Shown here: one piece after another, positions 40,650 through 48,886 of the stretch
Position numbering within the stretch: the stretch's first letter is position 1
How the letters are laid out: each line of letters starts with the position of its first letter
DNA from: CAYPNP01 sp964412195
GTDB taxonomy: Bacteria; Acidobacteriota; JAAYUB01
Length of the DNA: 64,000 nucleotides
NCBI GenBank assembly: GCA_964412195.1
Contig: CAYPNP010000022.1
Span: 12,038-76,037 of the forward strand
Direction of reading: 5' to 3'
Notes under the pieces: generated by a model
What the model was told of the DNA's origin: nothing
Database searches by the model: none
What the model saw: the letters and a program-made list of their open reading frames with translations, nothing else
Made by a program: the position numbers and the translations under genes

Positions 40650-41663
40650 CTACGGGAGGAGGCCTGCCTCGCGCATCTCGCGGTCCAGCTCCCCGCGGAT
40701 GGCCGGAATCACGCTCTCCAGCCGTCCCGGCAGCACGCAGCCGGCGGCGCGCGGATGCCCTCCGCCGGTGGGCGACATCCGTCGGGCGAACCGGCCGACA
40801 TGGATACCGCCGCGGGACCGGAAAGAGATGCGGACGCTCTCCCCCGGCTGCTCGACGAACAGCATGCTGACATCCACGCCGTGGATGAAGCACAGTTCGT
40901 CGATGATGTCCCCGGTGTCCTCGGCGGCGGCGCCGGACCGCCGCATCATCTCCTCCGTCAGGACCGACCAGAGGTACAATCCGTGCGGCGCCCGCTCCAT
41001 CGCGTCCAGGACCAGCCCCAGGAGCTTCTTCATGGCGTAGCTGCGGGCCAGGTAGACCTTCTCGGCCGTGGCGGGGAAATCGAAGCCGGTCTCCAGCAGA
41101 CGGGCGGCGACGCGGTGGGTTGACGGCCGGGTGAGGTCGTACTGGAAGGAACCGGTGTCGCAGAGAATGCCCACGAAAATCAGTTCCGCCAGGACCGGGT
41201 CCAGAAACACCCGCCACGTGGGATCGTCCACGAACGAGAAAAGCAGTTCGGTGGTGGCCGCCACCTCGGTGGAGACGAATTCCAGGGAGCAGTTGCCGGA
41301 ATTGCTGACCGCATGGTGGTCGATCTTGACCCGGAACGGGCAGCCGTCGAACACCGGCCGCACCCGGCCCGACCGGTCCGCGCCGCAATCCACGACGATG
41401 CCCACGTCATACCGCACATCCTCCACCCGGTCGATGGGGAGGACTTCCCCGGCCCCGGGCAGGAAGGCATAACGCTTGGGACAGGCACGCTCGTTGATGA
41501 CATGGACGGTTTTGGGAGGATCGGGGAAGGCTTGCCGGATGATGTAGCGGACCGCCAGTTCCGCGGCGATGGAATCCCCGTCTTCCCGTTCGGTGGCCGT
41601 GATCATGATCCGGTTGGCGGCCTGGATGGCCTGGAAGAGCTGCGCGAACTCGGACGCAAACAT
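40650..41663 (-). CDS. DHH-family phosphoesterase (NrnA-like)
   Basis: A 337-residue DHH/DHHA1 protein. The DHH motif is KIDHHAV, and GDSIAAELA supplies an upstream Asp ligand. The C-terminal DHHA1 part ends in GGGHPRAAG. The family (NrnA, RecJ-like) degrades short oligoribonucleotides or pAp. The first motif reads ATEREDGDSIAA rather than the common xHxxPDGD, so one metal ligand may differ from NrnA. ATG start with GGAGGGGG upstream. Confidence 0.88.
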   Translation of the reverse strand: MFASEFAQLFQAIQAANRIMITATEREDGDSIAAELAVRYIIRQAFPDPPKTVHVINERACPKRYAFLPGAGEVLPIDRVEDVRYDVGIVVDCGADRSGRVRPVFDGCPFRVKIDHHAVSNSGNCSLEFVSTEVAATTELLFSFVDDPTWRVFLDPVLAELIFVGILCDTGSFQYDLTRPSTHRVAARLLETGFDFPATAEKVYLARSYAMKKLLGLVLDAMERAPHGLYLWSVLTEEMMRRSGAAAEDTGDIIDELCFIHGVDVSMLFVEQPGESVRISFRSRGGIHVGRFARRMSPTGGGHPRAAGCVLPGRLESVIPAIRGELDREMREAGLLP

Positions 41664-41773
41664 AGTCCCCCTCCCCTCGTGAATGACCGGTCATGGTACC
41701 AGAAGGAGGAGGGATTGAGAATCACAAAATGGCCGGGCGGCCGATGCCGTAAATCCTCGGGCCGGAGCCGGGC

Positions 41774-42196
41774 CTAGAGCATCCCCAGCAGGTTGGACTT
41801 CTTTTCCTCGAACTCCTCGCGGGTCAGCAGACCTTCCACCATCAGGGCCTGCAGATCTTTGATCATGCTCGGGATGTCCGCCAGGTCCAGTGACACCATC
41901 ACATCGAGGAAATCCTCTTCGTGTTCGTGCTCGGCGGCGCGGCGGAGGGATTCCGCGGCCGGCTCCATCCGCGCGAACGTGACCGAGTCGCCCAACCGGA
42001 CGGATTCCACCATCCACCCCACCCGCAGCCAGAACTTCGATCCGCCTTTCTTGCCGTTGGACCACCAGGCGCGGTGCTTGTAGGCAGAGTTGGGGAGCTT
42101 GAAACCCAGCATTTCCTCAATTTTCCCGTAGGAAAGGGTGACGGGACTCACTTCCAGGCCGGAAAGATGATTCTCCAGCGGGGCATACTTGCTCAT
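41774..42196 (-). CDS. Hypothetical protein with DUF7662-like N-terminus and SHOCT-like C-terminus
   Basis: A 140-residue protein. The N-terminal part (KYAPLENHLSG, GKIEEMLGFKLPNSAYKHRAWWSN, GWMVESV) resembles the small DUF7662 domain, which is widespread in bacteria and has no known function. The C-terminal part (SMIKDLQALMVEGLLTREEFEEKKSNLL) is a SHOCT-like short helical domain. AAGGAG lies before the ATG. The AT-rich upstream region differs sharply from its GC-rich coding part, suggesting a separately regulated or acquired cassette. Confidence 0.65.
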   Translation of the reverse strand: MSKYAPLENHLSGLEVSPVTLSYGKIEEMLGFKLPNSAYKHRAWWSNGKKGGSKFWLRVGWMVESVRLGDSVTFARMEPAAESLRRAAEHEHEEDFLDVMVSLDLADIPSMIKDLQALMVEGLLTREEFEEKKSNLLGML

Positions 42197-42199
42197 GAA

Positions 42200-42310
42200 T
42201 TGCTCTCCTTATTATTCTGAATATTGGCGGTTCGATCTTTTAAAAAGATATAATACTTTACTCAGAATTGCAACACATTTTTTAATATAACTATCATACT
42301 CCCCGCGGCT
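42200..42310. other. AT-rich island between a DUF7662-like gene and def
   Basis: The stretch is strikingly AT-rich compared with its surroundings and contains runs such as TTTTAAAAAGATATAATAC and CATTTTTTAATATAAC. On the minus strand it carries several possible -10 elements (TTATAT, TATTAT). It may be a strong or H-NS-like silenced promoter region. Confidence 0.6.
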
Positions 42311-42395
42311 GGAAAAAGGGGTGGGATTGCTTCCAAAAATCATGTATCATTTTGGGTAGCCAGGCATCTAACGAGCCTGGATTGGAGGACACTGG

Positions 42396-42929
42396 ATGAT
42401 CCTGCCCATCAGAACCTACGGTGATTCCGTTCTGCGGCGGAAAGCCAAGCCGGTCGAGGTTTTCGACGATGACTTGCGCCGCCTCGCGGACAATATGGCC
42501 GAGACCATGTACCACGCCCCCGGCGTCGGCCTGGCCGCCCCTCAGGTCGGCGTCGGACTCCGACTGATCGTCGTGGACGTCTCCCACGACGAGGTCCGGG
42601 ACACGCTGTACAAGATCGCCAATCCGGAGGTGCTGGAAGTATCGGAGGAGAGCGAGCGCTGCGAGGAAGGCTGCCTCAGTGTGCCGGGTTTTTCCGAGGC
42701 GGTGGTCCGGCCGCACTGGGCCAGGATCCGCGGGCAGGACATGAACGGCCAGCCGTTCACCCTGGAGGCGGAAGGCCTGCTGGCCCGCTGCATCCTCCAC
42801 GAGATCGACCATCTGAACGGCATCCTGTTCGTCGACCGGCTGGCGCCTTTTCGCCGCAAGCTGCTGCGCCAGCGGTTGAAGAAACAGTTCGGGGCGATTT
42901 CCGCGCCGGAGTTCCAGCCCACTCTCTGA
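42396..42929 (+). CDS. def: Peptide deformylase
   Basis: A 177-residue metallo-hydrolase with the three deformylase motifs: GVGLAAPQVG, EGCLSVPG (Cys metal ligand) and HEIDHL (two His ligands and the catalytic Glu). It removes the formyl group from the N-terminal Met of new proteins. GGAGG precedes the ATG. It is not next to fmt here. A bidirectional terminator follows it. Confidence 0.96.
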   Translation: MILPIRTYGDSVLRRKAKPVEVFDDDLRRLADNMAETMYHAPGVGLAAPQVGVGLRLIVVDVSHDEVRDTLYKIANPEVLEVSEESERCEEGCLSVPGFSEAVVRPHWARIRGQDMNGQPFTLEAEGLLARCILHEIDHLNGILFVDRLAPFRRKLLRQRLKKQFGAISAPEFQPTL

Positions 42930-42950
42930 GAGGATCGTCCATCAAAGAAA

Positions 42951-42977
42951 GAGGCCGGGGGTATCCCCGGCCTTTTG
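42951..42977. terminator. Bidirectional terminator between def and the FGE-fold lipoprotein gene
   Basis: AGGCCGGGG and CCCCGGCCT form a 9-10-bp stem with a tiny loop; TTTTGG follows on the plus side and TTTCTTTG on the minus side. Confidence 0.8.
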
Positions 42978-43000
42978 GTTTATCTGTCCCTGAGGGGAGC

Positions 43001-43849
43001 TTACTTGGCCGCGTCCTGGTACTTGGCCTCGTCCTCGGGGGTCGCGTCCTTGGCGCAGCGGAAGCCCATGCCGAGAATCGCGTTGCTCGGGAAGGGCGAC
43101 CGGGCGGACATGTACCAGATCTTGCCGTTGATGTAGATGGAGGCGCCCTTCACCACGAACAGCTTCCGGCCGAAGTTCGGGTCCTTGGCCTTGCAGTTGG
43201 GGTAGGCGTCGTAGGTGCTGTTGGTCCACTCGTACACGTTGCCCAGCATGTCCCGCGCGCCGTAGAAACTGACGTCCCCCACAAACAGGCCGATTTCGTT
43301 GACATTGCGGGAGCCGGTGTTGGCGGCGCCGTCCTGCCACTCGTCGCCCCAGGGCCAGCGGCGCTGTTTGTTCTGCTTTGGATCCCAGCTGGCGGCCTTC
43401 TCCCACTCTTCCTGGGTCGGCAGTCGTTTCTTGGCCCACTTGGCGTACGCCTGGGCGTCGTCCAGGGTCACGTTAAACACCGGCAGCATCGGCTTGTTCT
43501 CGTCGAAGAACGTCCGCCAATTCCCCTTGGTGCTGTAGCCGCTGTCAGCCACGAACTGCATGAACTGTTCGAAAGTGACCTCGTACTTGTCGATCCAGAA
43601 AGCCTTCAGATTCACTTCGTGAGGGGGCGAGCTGAACTTGGTGACATCGTCGTTGGCGGGCCCGCCGATGATGCACTTGCCGGCAGGCACGAACACCATT
43701 TCGTTGTAATCCACTGCCGGCTGGGCGGGGACGACGGGCTCGGCCATCGTTTCCTCCGGCGGCGGTTCCGGCTTGCTGCAACTGAAAGCCAGAACCAGGA
43801 AGAACATGGCGCCAAGCAGCGCGAGGAACCATCCTACCTTTTTGCTCAT
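43001..43849 (-). CDS. Lipoprotein with FGE-sulfatase (SUMF1) fold
   Basis: A 282-residue protein. Lipoprotein signal: hydrophobic core then LAFSC. The domain (about 45-275) follows the FGE pattern: FVPAGKCIIGG, the KYEVTFEQFMQFV block, RLPTQEEWEKAA, GNVYEW and GMGFRC. The two-Cys catalytic arrangement of formylglycine-generating enzymes is not complete (SARSPFPSNAILGMGFRC has one Cys), so it is likely a structural or binding relative. GGGAGG precedes the ATG at 43849. Confidence 0.85.
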   Translation of the reverse strand: MSKKVGWFLALLGAMFFLVLAFSCSKPEPPPEETMAEPVVPAQPAVDYNEMVFVPAGKCIIGGPANDDVTKFSSPPHEVNLKAFWIDKYEVTFEQFMQFVADSGYSTKGNWRTFFDENKPMLPVFNVTLDDAQAYAKWAKKRLPTQEEWEKAASWDPKQNKQRRWPWGDEWQDGAANTGSRNVNEIGLFVGDVSFYGARDMLGNVYEWTNSTYDAYPNCKAKDPNFGRKLFVVKGASIYINGKIWYMSARSPFPSNAILGMGFRCAKDATPEDEAKYQDAAK

Positions 43850-43936
43850 TATGCCTCCCAGATATGCACAAATGTCTTGGAATTCCGCAGGCAGTTCATA
43901 CATGTTGTGACTTTACATCCTTATTAAACAAAGGCC

Positions 43937-43965
43937 ATTATATTCATTCACCGACCCGTACTCAA
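43937..43965 (-). promoter_or_regulatory. Promoter for the FGE-fold lipoprotein gene
   Basis: On the minus strand TTGAGT, 17 bases, TATAAT, directly after the hypD stop; leader of about 85 bases. Confidence 0.7.
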
Positions 43966-43970
43966 GGGAT

Positions 43971-45056
43971 TTATTGGCGGTATTTGTACCAGGCGGCGCA
44001 GGTTCCTTCCGAGGAGACCATGCAAGCGCCGATCGGGTTTTCCGGCGTGCAGGCGCGCCCGAACAGGCCACAGTCCACCGGGTCGCAGATCCCCTTGAGT
44101 ACCTCGCCGCAGCGACAACCCGTCGGCTCCGCCACCGGCGGGAGCGCGACCGGAAAACGCCGTGCGGCGTCAAAATCCGCCCACTCCGCCCGGATCCGGC
44201 AGCCGCTGCCGGGGAGGGTGCCGATGCCCCGCCAATAATCGTCGCAGGGCTCGAAGGTCTCCTCCAGCAACCGCCGGGCGGTCGGATTCCCCTCGTGCCG
44301 GACCACCCGGGCGTATTCGTTATCCACCCGGGGCTGTCCGGACAGGATCTGGAGCAGCAGCATCCAGATCCCCTGCAGGATGTCAAGCGGCTCGAATCCC
44401 ACCACGGAGCAAGCCACGCCGTGCTCCCGCGGCAGGAATTCGTACGCCCGGCTGCCGATGATGGCGCTCACGTGGGCGGGGCAGAGGTACCCGTGCACGC
44501 CGACCTGGGGATCCCGGGCCAGCGCCGCCATGGCCGGCGGGATGAGCTTGTGGGCCGTCAGGACGGAGTAGTTGGCGAGCCCCTCGCGTCGGGCCTGCTG
44601 GACGGACGCTGCGATGGTCGGGGAGGTGGTCTCGAAACCGACGCCCAGGAAGACGACCTCCCGCCCCGGGTTCCGGCGGGCGACTTCCAGGGCGTCGAGG
44701 GTCGAATACACCACCCGGACGTCGGCGCCCTCCGCCCGCTCGTGCAGAAGGTTGGTGCCCGTACCCGGCACCTTCATCATGTCACCGAAGGTGGTCAGGG
44801 TGACGCCGTCGTGCCGGGCCAGTGCGATCGCCCGGTCCACGTATTCCATGCCCGTCACGCAGACGGGGCAGCCCGGCCCGGAGATCAGTCGGACCGCCTC
44901 GGGCAGCACCTGGCGCAGGCCGAACTTGTGGATGGCCATGGTGTGGGAGCCGCAGACCTCCATGAGGGTGACCTGCCGCCGCAGCGGCAGCGACCGGATC
45001 TTAGCGATGAGGATGGCGGCGTCCTCGCGGGAGCGGAACTCATCGATGTATTTCAT
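43971..45056 (-). CDS. hypD: [NiFe]-hydrogenase maturation protein HypD
   Basis: A 361-residue protein with the HypD blocks: VCGSHTMAIHKFGLR, SGPGCPVCVT, VGFETTSP, GYLCPAHVSAIIG and a C-terminal Cys-rich segment (CRCGEVLKGICDPVDC) that binds a [4Fe-4S] cluster. It works with HypC to build the Fe(CN)2CO centre of [NiFe]-hydrogenases. No other hyp gene is in the window. The start at 45056 has GGGGAG upstream and lies downstream of a good promoter; earlier in-frame codons are unlikely. Confidence 0.93.
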   Translation of the reverse strand: MKYIDEFRSREDAAILIAKIRSLPLRRQVTLMEVCGSHTMAIHKFGLRQVLPEAVRLISGPGCPVCVTGMEYVDRAIALARHDGVTLTTFGDMMKVPGTGTNLLHERAEGADVRVVYSTLDALEVARRNPGREVVFLGVGFETTSPTIAASVQQARREGLANYSVLTAHKLIPPAMAALARDPQVGVHGYLCPAHVSAIIGSRAYEFLPREHGVACSVVGFEPLDILQGIWMLLLQILSGQPRVDNEYARVVRHEGNPTARRLLEETFEPCDDYWRGIGTLPGSGCRIRAEWADFDAARRFPVALPPVAEPTGCRCGEVLKGICDPVDCGLFGRACTPENPIGACMVSSEGTCAAWYKYRQ

Positions 45057-45104
45057 GGCGATCGGACTCCCCGGCAGATTCGGCGTGCGCCGGCGGAACG
45101 ATGT

Positions 45105-45133
45105 ATTATAAATTGTGTCGCAGACCGGTTGAA
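45105..45133 (-). promoter_or_regulatory. Promoter for hypD
   Basis: On the minus strand TTCAAC, 17 bases, TATAAT. The -10 is perfect, the -35 weak. Leader about 40-45 bases. Confidence 0.5.
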
Positions 45134-45244
45134 GGGGAAATTGGATCATCCGCAGCGCGTTTTCCTTCCGGTAGTGGCATCCCCTGCCCGGCCGCGGTCG
45201 TGTCCTGCCGCCCGGTCCGCAGGGGGCGGCGGACCGCTGGGGAG

Positions 45245-45275
45245 AAGAAAGAGGCCGTCCCGAGGGACGGCCTCT
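45245..45275 (-). terminator. Terminator after the secreted protein gene at 45.3-46.1 kb
   Basis: GAGGCCGTCCC and GGGACGGCCTC form a perfect 11-bp stem with a 2-base loop; on the minus strand TTTCTTCT follows. Confidence 0.8.
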
Positions 45276-45322
45276 TCAACCGGATCGTGCGGGCGGGAAC
45301 GGCGGGATTCCTCCCGCGGTGG

Positions 45323-46090
45323 TCATTTCGCAACCGGCGTTGCGAGGCCCTGCTTCATGTCATACGCCAGGTCACGGACCAGTTCGATGTCCTGCCGGGG
45401 GATGTTCAGCCGCATGAGCTGGCCCTTCTCGTTCACATCCATCGTCACTCCCTGGAATCCCCCCAGGTCGACGAAGTACCGGAGCAGCTTCACCTCGCCC
45501 AGCGCAGTCTGCAGCATCGTCTCGCCGTTGTAGTTCACCTTGGCGGTCACCTCCGCGGCGATCTTCGGGATATAGACCGGGAGGGTCTGTTTCTCAGCCT
45601 TGTTGAGCTTGTATTTCCTGTACAGGACCCCGTACAGGCTGTAGACGGCCTCCTCCAGCACCCGGAACTGCGGGGAGACCTTGGCTGTCCGGCTCAGGGT
45701 CTGGCCGCCCATCAGGGCGTTGTCGGTGGCCCTGCCATCCTGGAAAGTGACATGTATGTAACTTTCCCGCTCGTTGACATAAAAGGTGTCGTTGTAGAGG
45801 AGTGGATTGTAGTCGTCGTCCATCGTCTCGGAGGTGCGGTACCGGAAGAAGGCGTTCCCCGCGCCGCGCGGCAGAGCCAGTTCGCTTTCGGTTTCCATCA
45901 GGTACTTGCCGCTGTCCAGCTTGTAGAACGAGTACTTCTCAAAACCGGACTCCTGTCCCTGGAAGTAGATGACCAGCCGCCCCTGCTCCACCAGGGTCCG
46001 GTCGGTCTTGGTCTTTTCGGCCTCGTCTCCGGCCGCCAAGGCGACGAACGTAAGCAGGACGAAGGCACACGCAAACCATGATTTTCTCAT
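45323..46090 (-). CDS. Secreted hypothetical protein
   Basis: A 255-residue protein with a signal peptide (residues 1-20, FACAFVLLTFVALAAG). The rest is predicted to be mainly beta (LVIYFQGQESGFEKYSFYKLDSGKYLMETESELAL and VTAKVNYNGETMLQTALGEVKLLRYFVDLGG), with a length and strand pattern like periplasmic lipid- or substrate-binding beta proteins. No family was recognised. The ATG at 46090 has GGGAG upstream. Confidence 0.65.
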   Translation of the reverse strand: MRKSWFACAFVLLTFVALAAGDEAEKTKTDRTLVEQGRLVIYFQGQESGFEKYSFYKLDSGKYLMETESELALPRGAGNAFFRYRTSETMDDDYNPLLYNDTFYVNERESYIHVTFQDGRATDNALMGGQTLSRTAKVSPQFRVLEEAVYSLYGVLYRKYKLNKAEKQTLPVYIPKIAAEVTAKVNYNGETMLQTALGEVKLLRYFVDLGGFQGVTMDVNEKGQLMRLNIPRQDIELVRDLAYDMKQGLATPVAK

Positions 46091-46149
46091 ACGCACTCCC
46101 AACGGCAGCCGCTGGCCGCCGGTGATGTCAGTCCGGTCGGAACCGGGGA

Positions 46150-46575
46150 TTATTTCTCCGCCCCGCCCACCCGGATGAACCGCTTCTTCTTGGCGACCCG
46201 AATGGTCAGCACGCCGCTTTTCAGCTTGGCGTCCACGCCGGCGGGATCCACCGGCACGTCGAAGCGAAACACCCGCCGGAACTCGCCGTACTCGCGCTCC
46301 ATCTGGTGGTAGTTCAGACAGGTCGAATCCGCCATCTGCGTCTTGGTCCCTCGGATCCGGAGGTCCTGGCCCTCCGCCTCCAGTTCGATGGCTTCCCGGC
46401 GCACGCCGGGGACCTCCAGCATGATGATGTAGGCTTTCTCGGTTTCAAAGATGTCGGCCATGGGCAACCAGCCGACCGCCGCCTGGGTCAGGAAATCCTC
46501 GTCGTCGTGGATCAGCTGCTGCATCTTGCGCTGCAGGTGGAACAAACCCTCGAAGTCGTCATATTTCTTCTTCAT
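46150..46575 (-). CDS. Hsp20/alpha-crystallin-family small heat shock protein
   Basis: A 141-residue protein. The alpha-crystallin domain (about 40-130) starts at WLPMADIFETEKAYIIMLEVPGV and ends with DAKLKSGVLTIRVAKK, the typical GVLTI motif. It would bind unfolding proteins under stress. The short N-terminal arm (LFHLQRKMQQLIHDDEDF) and C-terminal tail (KKRFIRVGGAEK) are usual. GGAGGGGG precedes the ATG at 46575. A perfect -10 (TATAAT) lies at 46607-46612 with no good -35; no CIRCE inverted repeat was seen. Confidence 0.92.
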   Translation of the reverse strand: MKKKYDDFEGLFHLQRKMQQLIHDDEDFLTQAAVGWLPMADIFETEKAYIIMLEVPGVRREAIELEAEGQDLRIRGTKTQMADSTCLNYHQMEREYGEFRRVFRFDVPVDPAGVDAKLKSGVLTIRVAKKKRFIRVGGAEK

Positions 46576-46633
46576 AAGGATCGCCCCCTCCACGGGTTGC
46601 CCCCTCATTATATCCCCATTTCCGGACCGGACC

Positions 46634-46660
46634 ATAAAAAAAGCCAGGCGGCGCCTGGCT
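46634..46660 (-). terminator. Terminator of the ribosomal protein cluster
   Basis: AGCCAGGC and GCCTGGCT form a perfect 8-bp stem (loop GGC) followed on the minus strand by TTTTTTTAT. It lies 48 bases after rplQ. Confidence 0.9.
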
Positions 46661-46707
46661 GGATTGGTCTACCGGGAGGTTTGTGCGGGATGGTGGCCCG
46701 CCCGGGT

Positions 46708-47205
46708 TTATTCGGCGGCTTCCTCCGCGGGGGCTTCGGCCTTCTTGGTCCGCTTGCGCGGCTTGGGGGCCGGCTTCTCCTCGGGGGCTGCCTGTTCCTT
46801 TTCCTTCTCCTTGGACTTCTCGGGCTTCTTCTTGTCGCTGACCTTCAGCTCGCTGCCCAGCAGCTCGATGATGGCCATCTCGGCCTTGTCGCCGTCGCGC
46901 CAGCCGGTCTTGATGATCCGGGTGTACCCGCCCGGCCGGTCGGAGAACCGCGGCGCGATCTCCTCCATCACCTTGTGGGCCACTTCCTTGACCATGACGT
47001 AGCCGAGGATCTTCCGGCGGGCGTGCAGGGTGCCCTTGCGGCCCTCGGAGATCAGCCTTTCCACCACCGGCCGGAGCTCCTTGGCCTTGGGCAGGGTGGT
47101 CAGGATGCGCTCCTTTTGGAACAGGGCGGTGGCCAGGTTCCGCAGCAGGGCCCGGCGGTGGGATGAGGTGCGCCCCAATTTCCGTCCAGCAACCTTATGT
47201 CGCAT
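46708..47205 (-). CDS. rplQ: 50S ribosomal protein L17
   Basis: A 165-residue protein. The N-terminal L17 domain (MRHKVAGRKLGRTSSHRRALLRNLATAL) is intact to about residue 117. A Lys/Glu/Ala-rich tail of about 45 residues follows, unlike the short E. coli form, and probably extends into solvent or rRNA. It is last of the cluster after rpoA, with the terminator behind it. Confidence 0.97.
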   Translation of the reverse strand: MRHKVAGRKLGRTSSHRRALLRNLATALFQKERILTTLPKAKELRPVVERLISEGRKGTLHARRKILGYVMVKEVAHKVMEEIAPRFSDRPGGYTRIIKTGWRDGDKAEMAIIELLGSELKVSDKKKPEKSKEKEKEQAAPEEKPAPKPRKRTKKAEAPAEEAAE

Positions 47206-47236
47206 GATCCATCTCCTTCAATTCTTGGGTGTACCG

Positions 47237-48217
47237 CTACTTCTTGACGATCCGGCCGTTCTTGTCCAGGGTCATGCCCAGCGCGAGGCCCATTTCGGTC
47301 AGGACGTCCTTGATCTCGTTCAGAGACTTCCGGCCGAAGTTTTTCGTCTTGAGCATCTCCGCCTCGGTCTTCTGGACCAGGTCGGCGATGGTCTTGATCT
47401 CGGCGTTCTTGAGGCAGTTGTAGGCCCGCACCGACAGCTCCAGTTCCTCAACCGACTTCTGGAGGTACTCGTTGAGGACATTCTCTTCCTCGGTGGTCTC
47501 CACCTCGACGGCCTCTTCTTCCTCCTCGAAGTTGATGAAGAGGAACATGTGGTCCTTCAGGATCTTGGCCGCCAGCCCGACCGAATCGGCGGGGGTGATG
47601 GCCCCGTTGGTCCACACCTCCAGGATCAGCTTGTCGTAGTCCGTGGCCTGGCCCAGGCGGGCGGCCTCCACCTGATAATTGACCTTGCGGACCGGGGAGT
47701 GCACCGAATCCAGCGGGATGTAGCCGATCTCGAGGTCCTCGTCGAAATTCATCTCGGAGGAGACGTAGCCGCGGCCCATCTTCACCCGCATCTCGATCTT
47801 CAGCTTCCCGCCCTCGCCCAGGGTGGCGATGTGGATGTCCGGATCCAGGACCTTGATGTCCGGATCGGCCTTGATGTCCCCGGATTTGACCTCGCACGGG
47901 CCCTCAGCTTCCAGGAAGAGGGACTTGGTGTAGTTCACGTGCATCTTGAGCGGGATCTGTTTGATATTGAGGATGATATCAGTCACGTCCTCGCGCACGC
48001 CGCGCAGGGAGGAGAACTCGTGGAGCGCCCCCTCCACCTTCACGGCCGTCACCGCCGCGCCGGGGATGGAAGACATCAGGATCCGCCGCAGCGAATTGCC
48101 GATGGTCGTGCCGAACCCCCGTTCAAACGGCTGGGCGAAGAACTTGGTGTAGGTCTCCGTGGCTGTCTCTGCTTCGTGCAGGAGCCGCTTCGGCTTCTGC
48201 AGTTTTGGGATTGTCAT
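47237..48217 (-). CDS. rpoA: DNA-directed RNA polymerase alpha subunit
   Basis: A 326-residue protein. The N-terminal assembly domain includes FAQPFERGFGTTIGNSLRRILMSSIPG; an acidic linker (EEEEAVEVETTEEEN) joins it to the C-terminal helix-hairpin-helix domain (LELSVRAYNCLKNAEIKTIADLVQKTEAEMLKTKNFGRKSLNEIKDVL), which contacts UP elements and activators. The ATG at 48217 with GGAGG upstream is preferred to a TTG one codon earlier. Confidence 0.98.
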   Translation of the reverse strand: MTIPKLQKPKRLLHEAETATETYTKFFAQPFERGFGTTIGNSLRRILMSSIPGAAVTAVKVEGALHEFSSLRGVREDVTDIILNIKQIPLKMHVNYTKSLFLEAEGPCEVKSGDIKADPDIKVLDPDIHIATLGEGGKLKIEMRVKMGRGYVSSEMNFDEDLEIGYIPLDSVHSPVRKVNYQVEAARLGQATDYDKLILEVWTNGAITPADSVGLAAKILKDHMFLFINFEEEEEAVEVETTEEENVLNEYLQKSVEELELSVRAYNCLKNAEIKTIADLVQKTEAEMLKTKNFGRKSLNEIKDVLTEMGLALGMTLDKNGRIVKK

Positions 48218-48233
48218 CAAGGTAGACCTCCGG

Positions 48234-48863
48234 TTATTTCGAGTAGAGCTCGACGATCAGCTGCTCATTGATATCCATGGAGATATCCTGGCGCTGCGGC
48301 AGCGCCAGCACCCGGCCCACCAAGTTGTCCTTGTCCATGGACAGCCAGGCGGGGATCCCGCGGCTCATCGCCGCTTCGACGCTGCCGAACACGAAGGGAT
48401 TCTTCTTGAAGCCCTCTTCCACGGTGACCGTATCGTCTTTCTTGATCTCGTAAGAGGGGATGTCCACCCGCTTGCCGTTCACCTGGACGTGGCCGTGGCG
48501 GACCACCTGCCGCGCCTGGGCGCGGGAGGAGGACAGACCGAGGCGGTAGACCACGTTGTCGAGGCGGCGCTCCAGCAGCACCAGCAGGGTCTCGCCGGTG
48601 ACGCCCTTCTGGCGCTCCGCTTCGTGGAAGTAGCGCCGGAACTGCTTTTCCATCAGCCGGTAAATGCGCTTCACCTTCTGCTTTTCCCGGAGCTGCAGGC
48701 CGTAGCCCACCAGCTTCGGCTTCCGGCTCCGGCCATGTTCGCCGGGAGGATACGGCCGGCGGTTGATGGCACAGCTGTCCTTGAAACACCGCTCCCCTTT
48801 CAGAAAGAGCTTGGTGCCTTCGCGGCGGCACAACCGGCATACGGATTCGTTGTATCTTGCCAA
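48234..48863 (-). CDS. rpsD: 30S ribosomal protein S4, zinc-binding form
   Basis: A 209-residue protein. The N-terminus carries four Cys (residues 9, 12, 26, 31) for zinc, so this is the C+ form. The S4 RNA-binding domain (RLDNVVYRLGLSSSRAQARQVVRHGHVQVNG) follows. It is a primary 16S binder and, in many bacteria, the translational repressor of the alpha operon. TTG start with GGAGG. Confidence 0.97.
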   Translation of the reverse strand: MARYNESVCRLCRREGTKLFLKGERCFKDSCAINRRPYPPGEHGRSRKPKLVGYGLQLREKQKVKRIYRLMEKQFRRYFHEAERQKGVTGETLLVLLERRLDNVVYRLGLSSSRAQARQVVRHGHVQVNGKRVDIPSYEIKKDDTVTVEEGFKKNPFVFGSVEAAMSRGIPAWLSMDKDNLVGRVLALPQRQDISMDINEQLIVELYSK

Positions 48864-48886
48864 GGCAGTCCTCCTTACTCGCTAAC

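Noticed and set aside
46576..46640. CIRCE element in front of the Hsp20 gene
   Set aside because: No TTAGCACTC-N9-GAGTGCTAA-like inverted repeat is there; only a TATAAT and the terminator of the ribosomal cluster are present.
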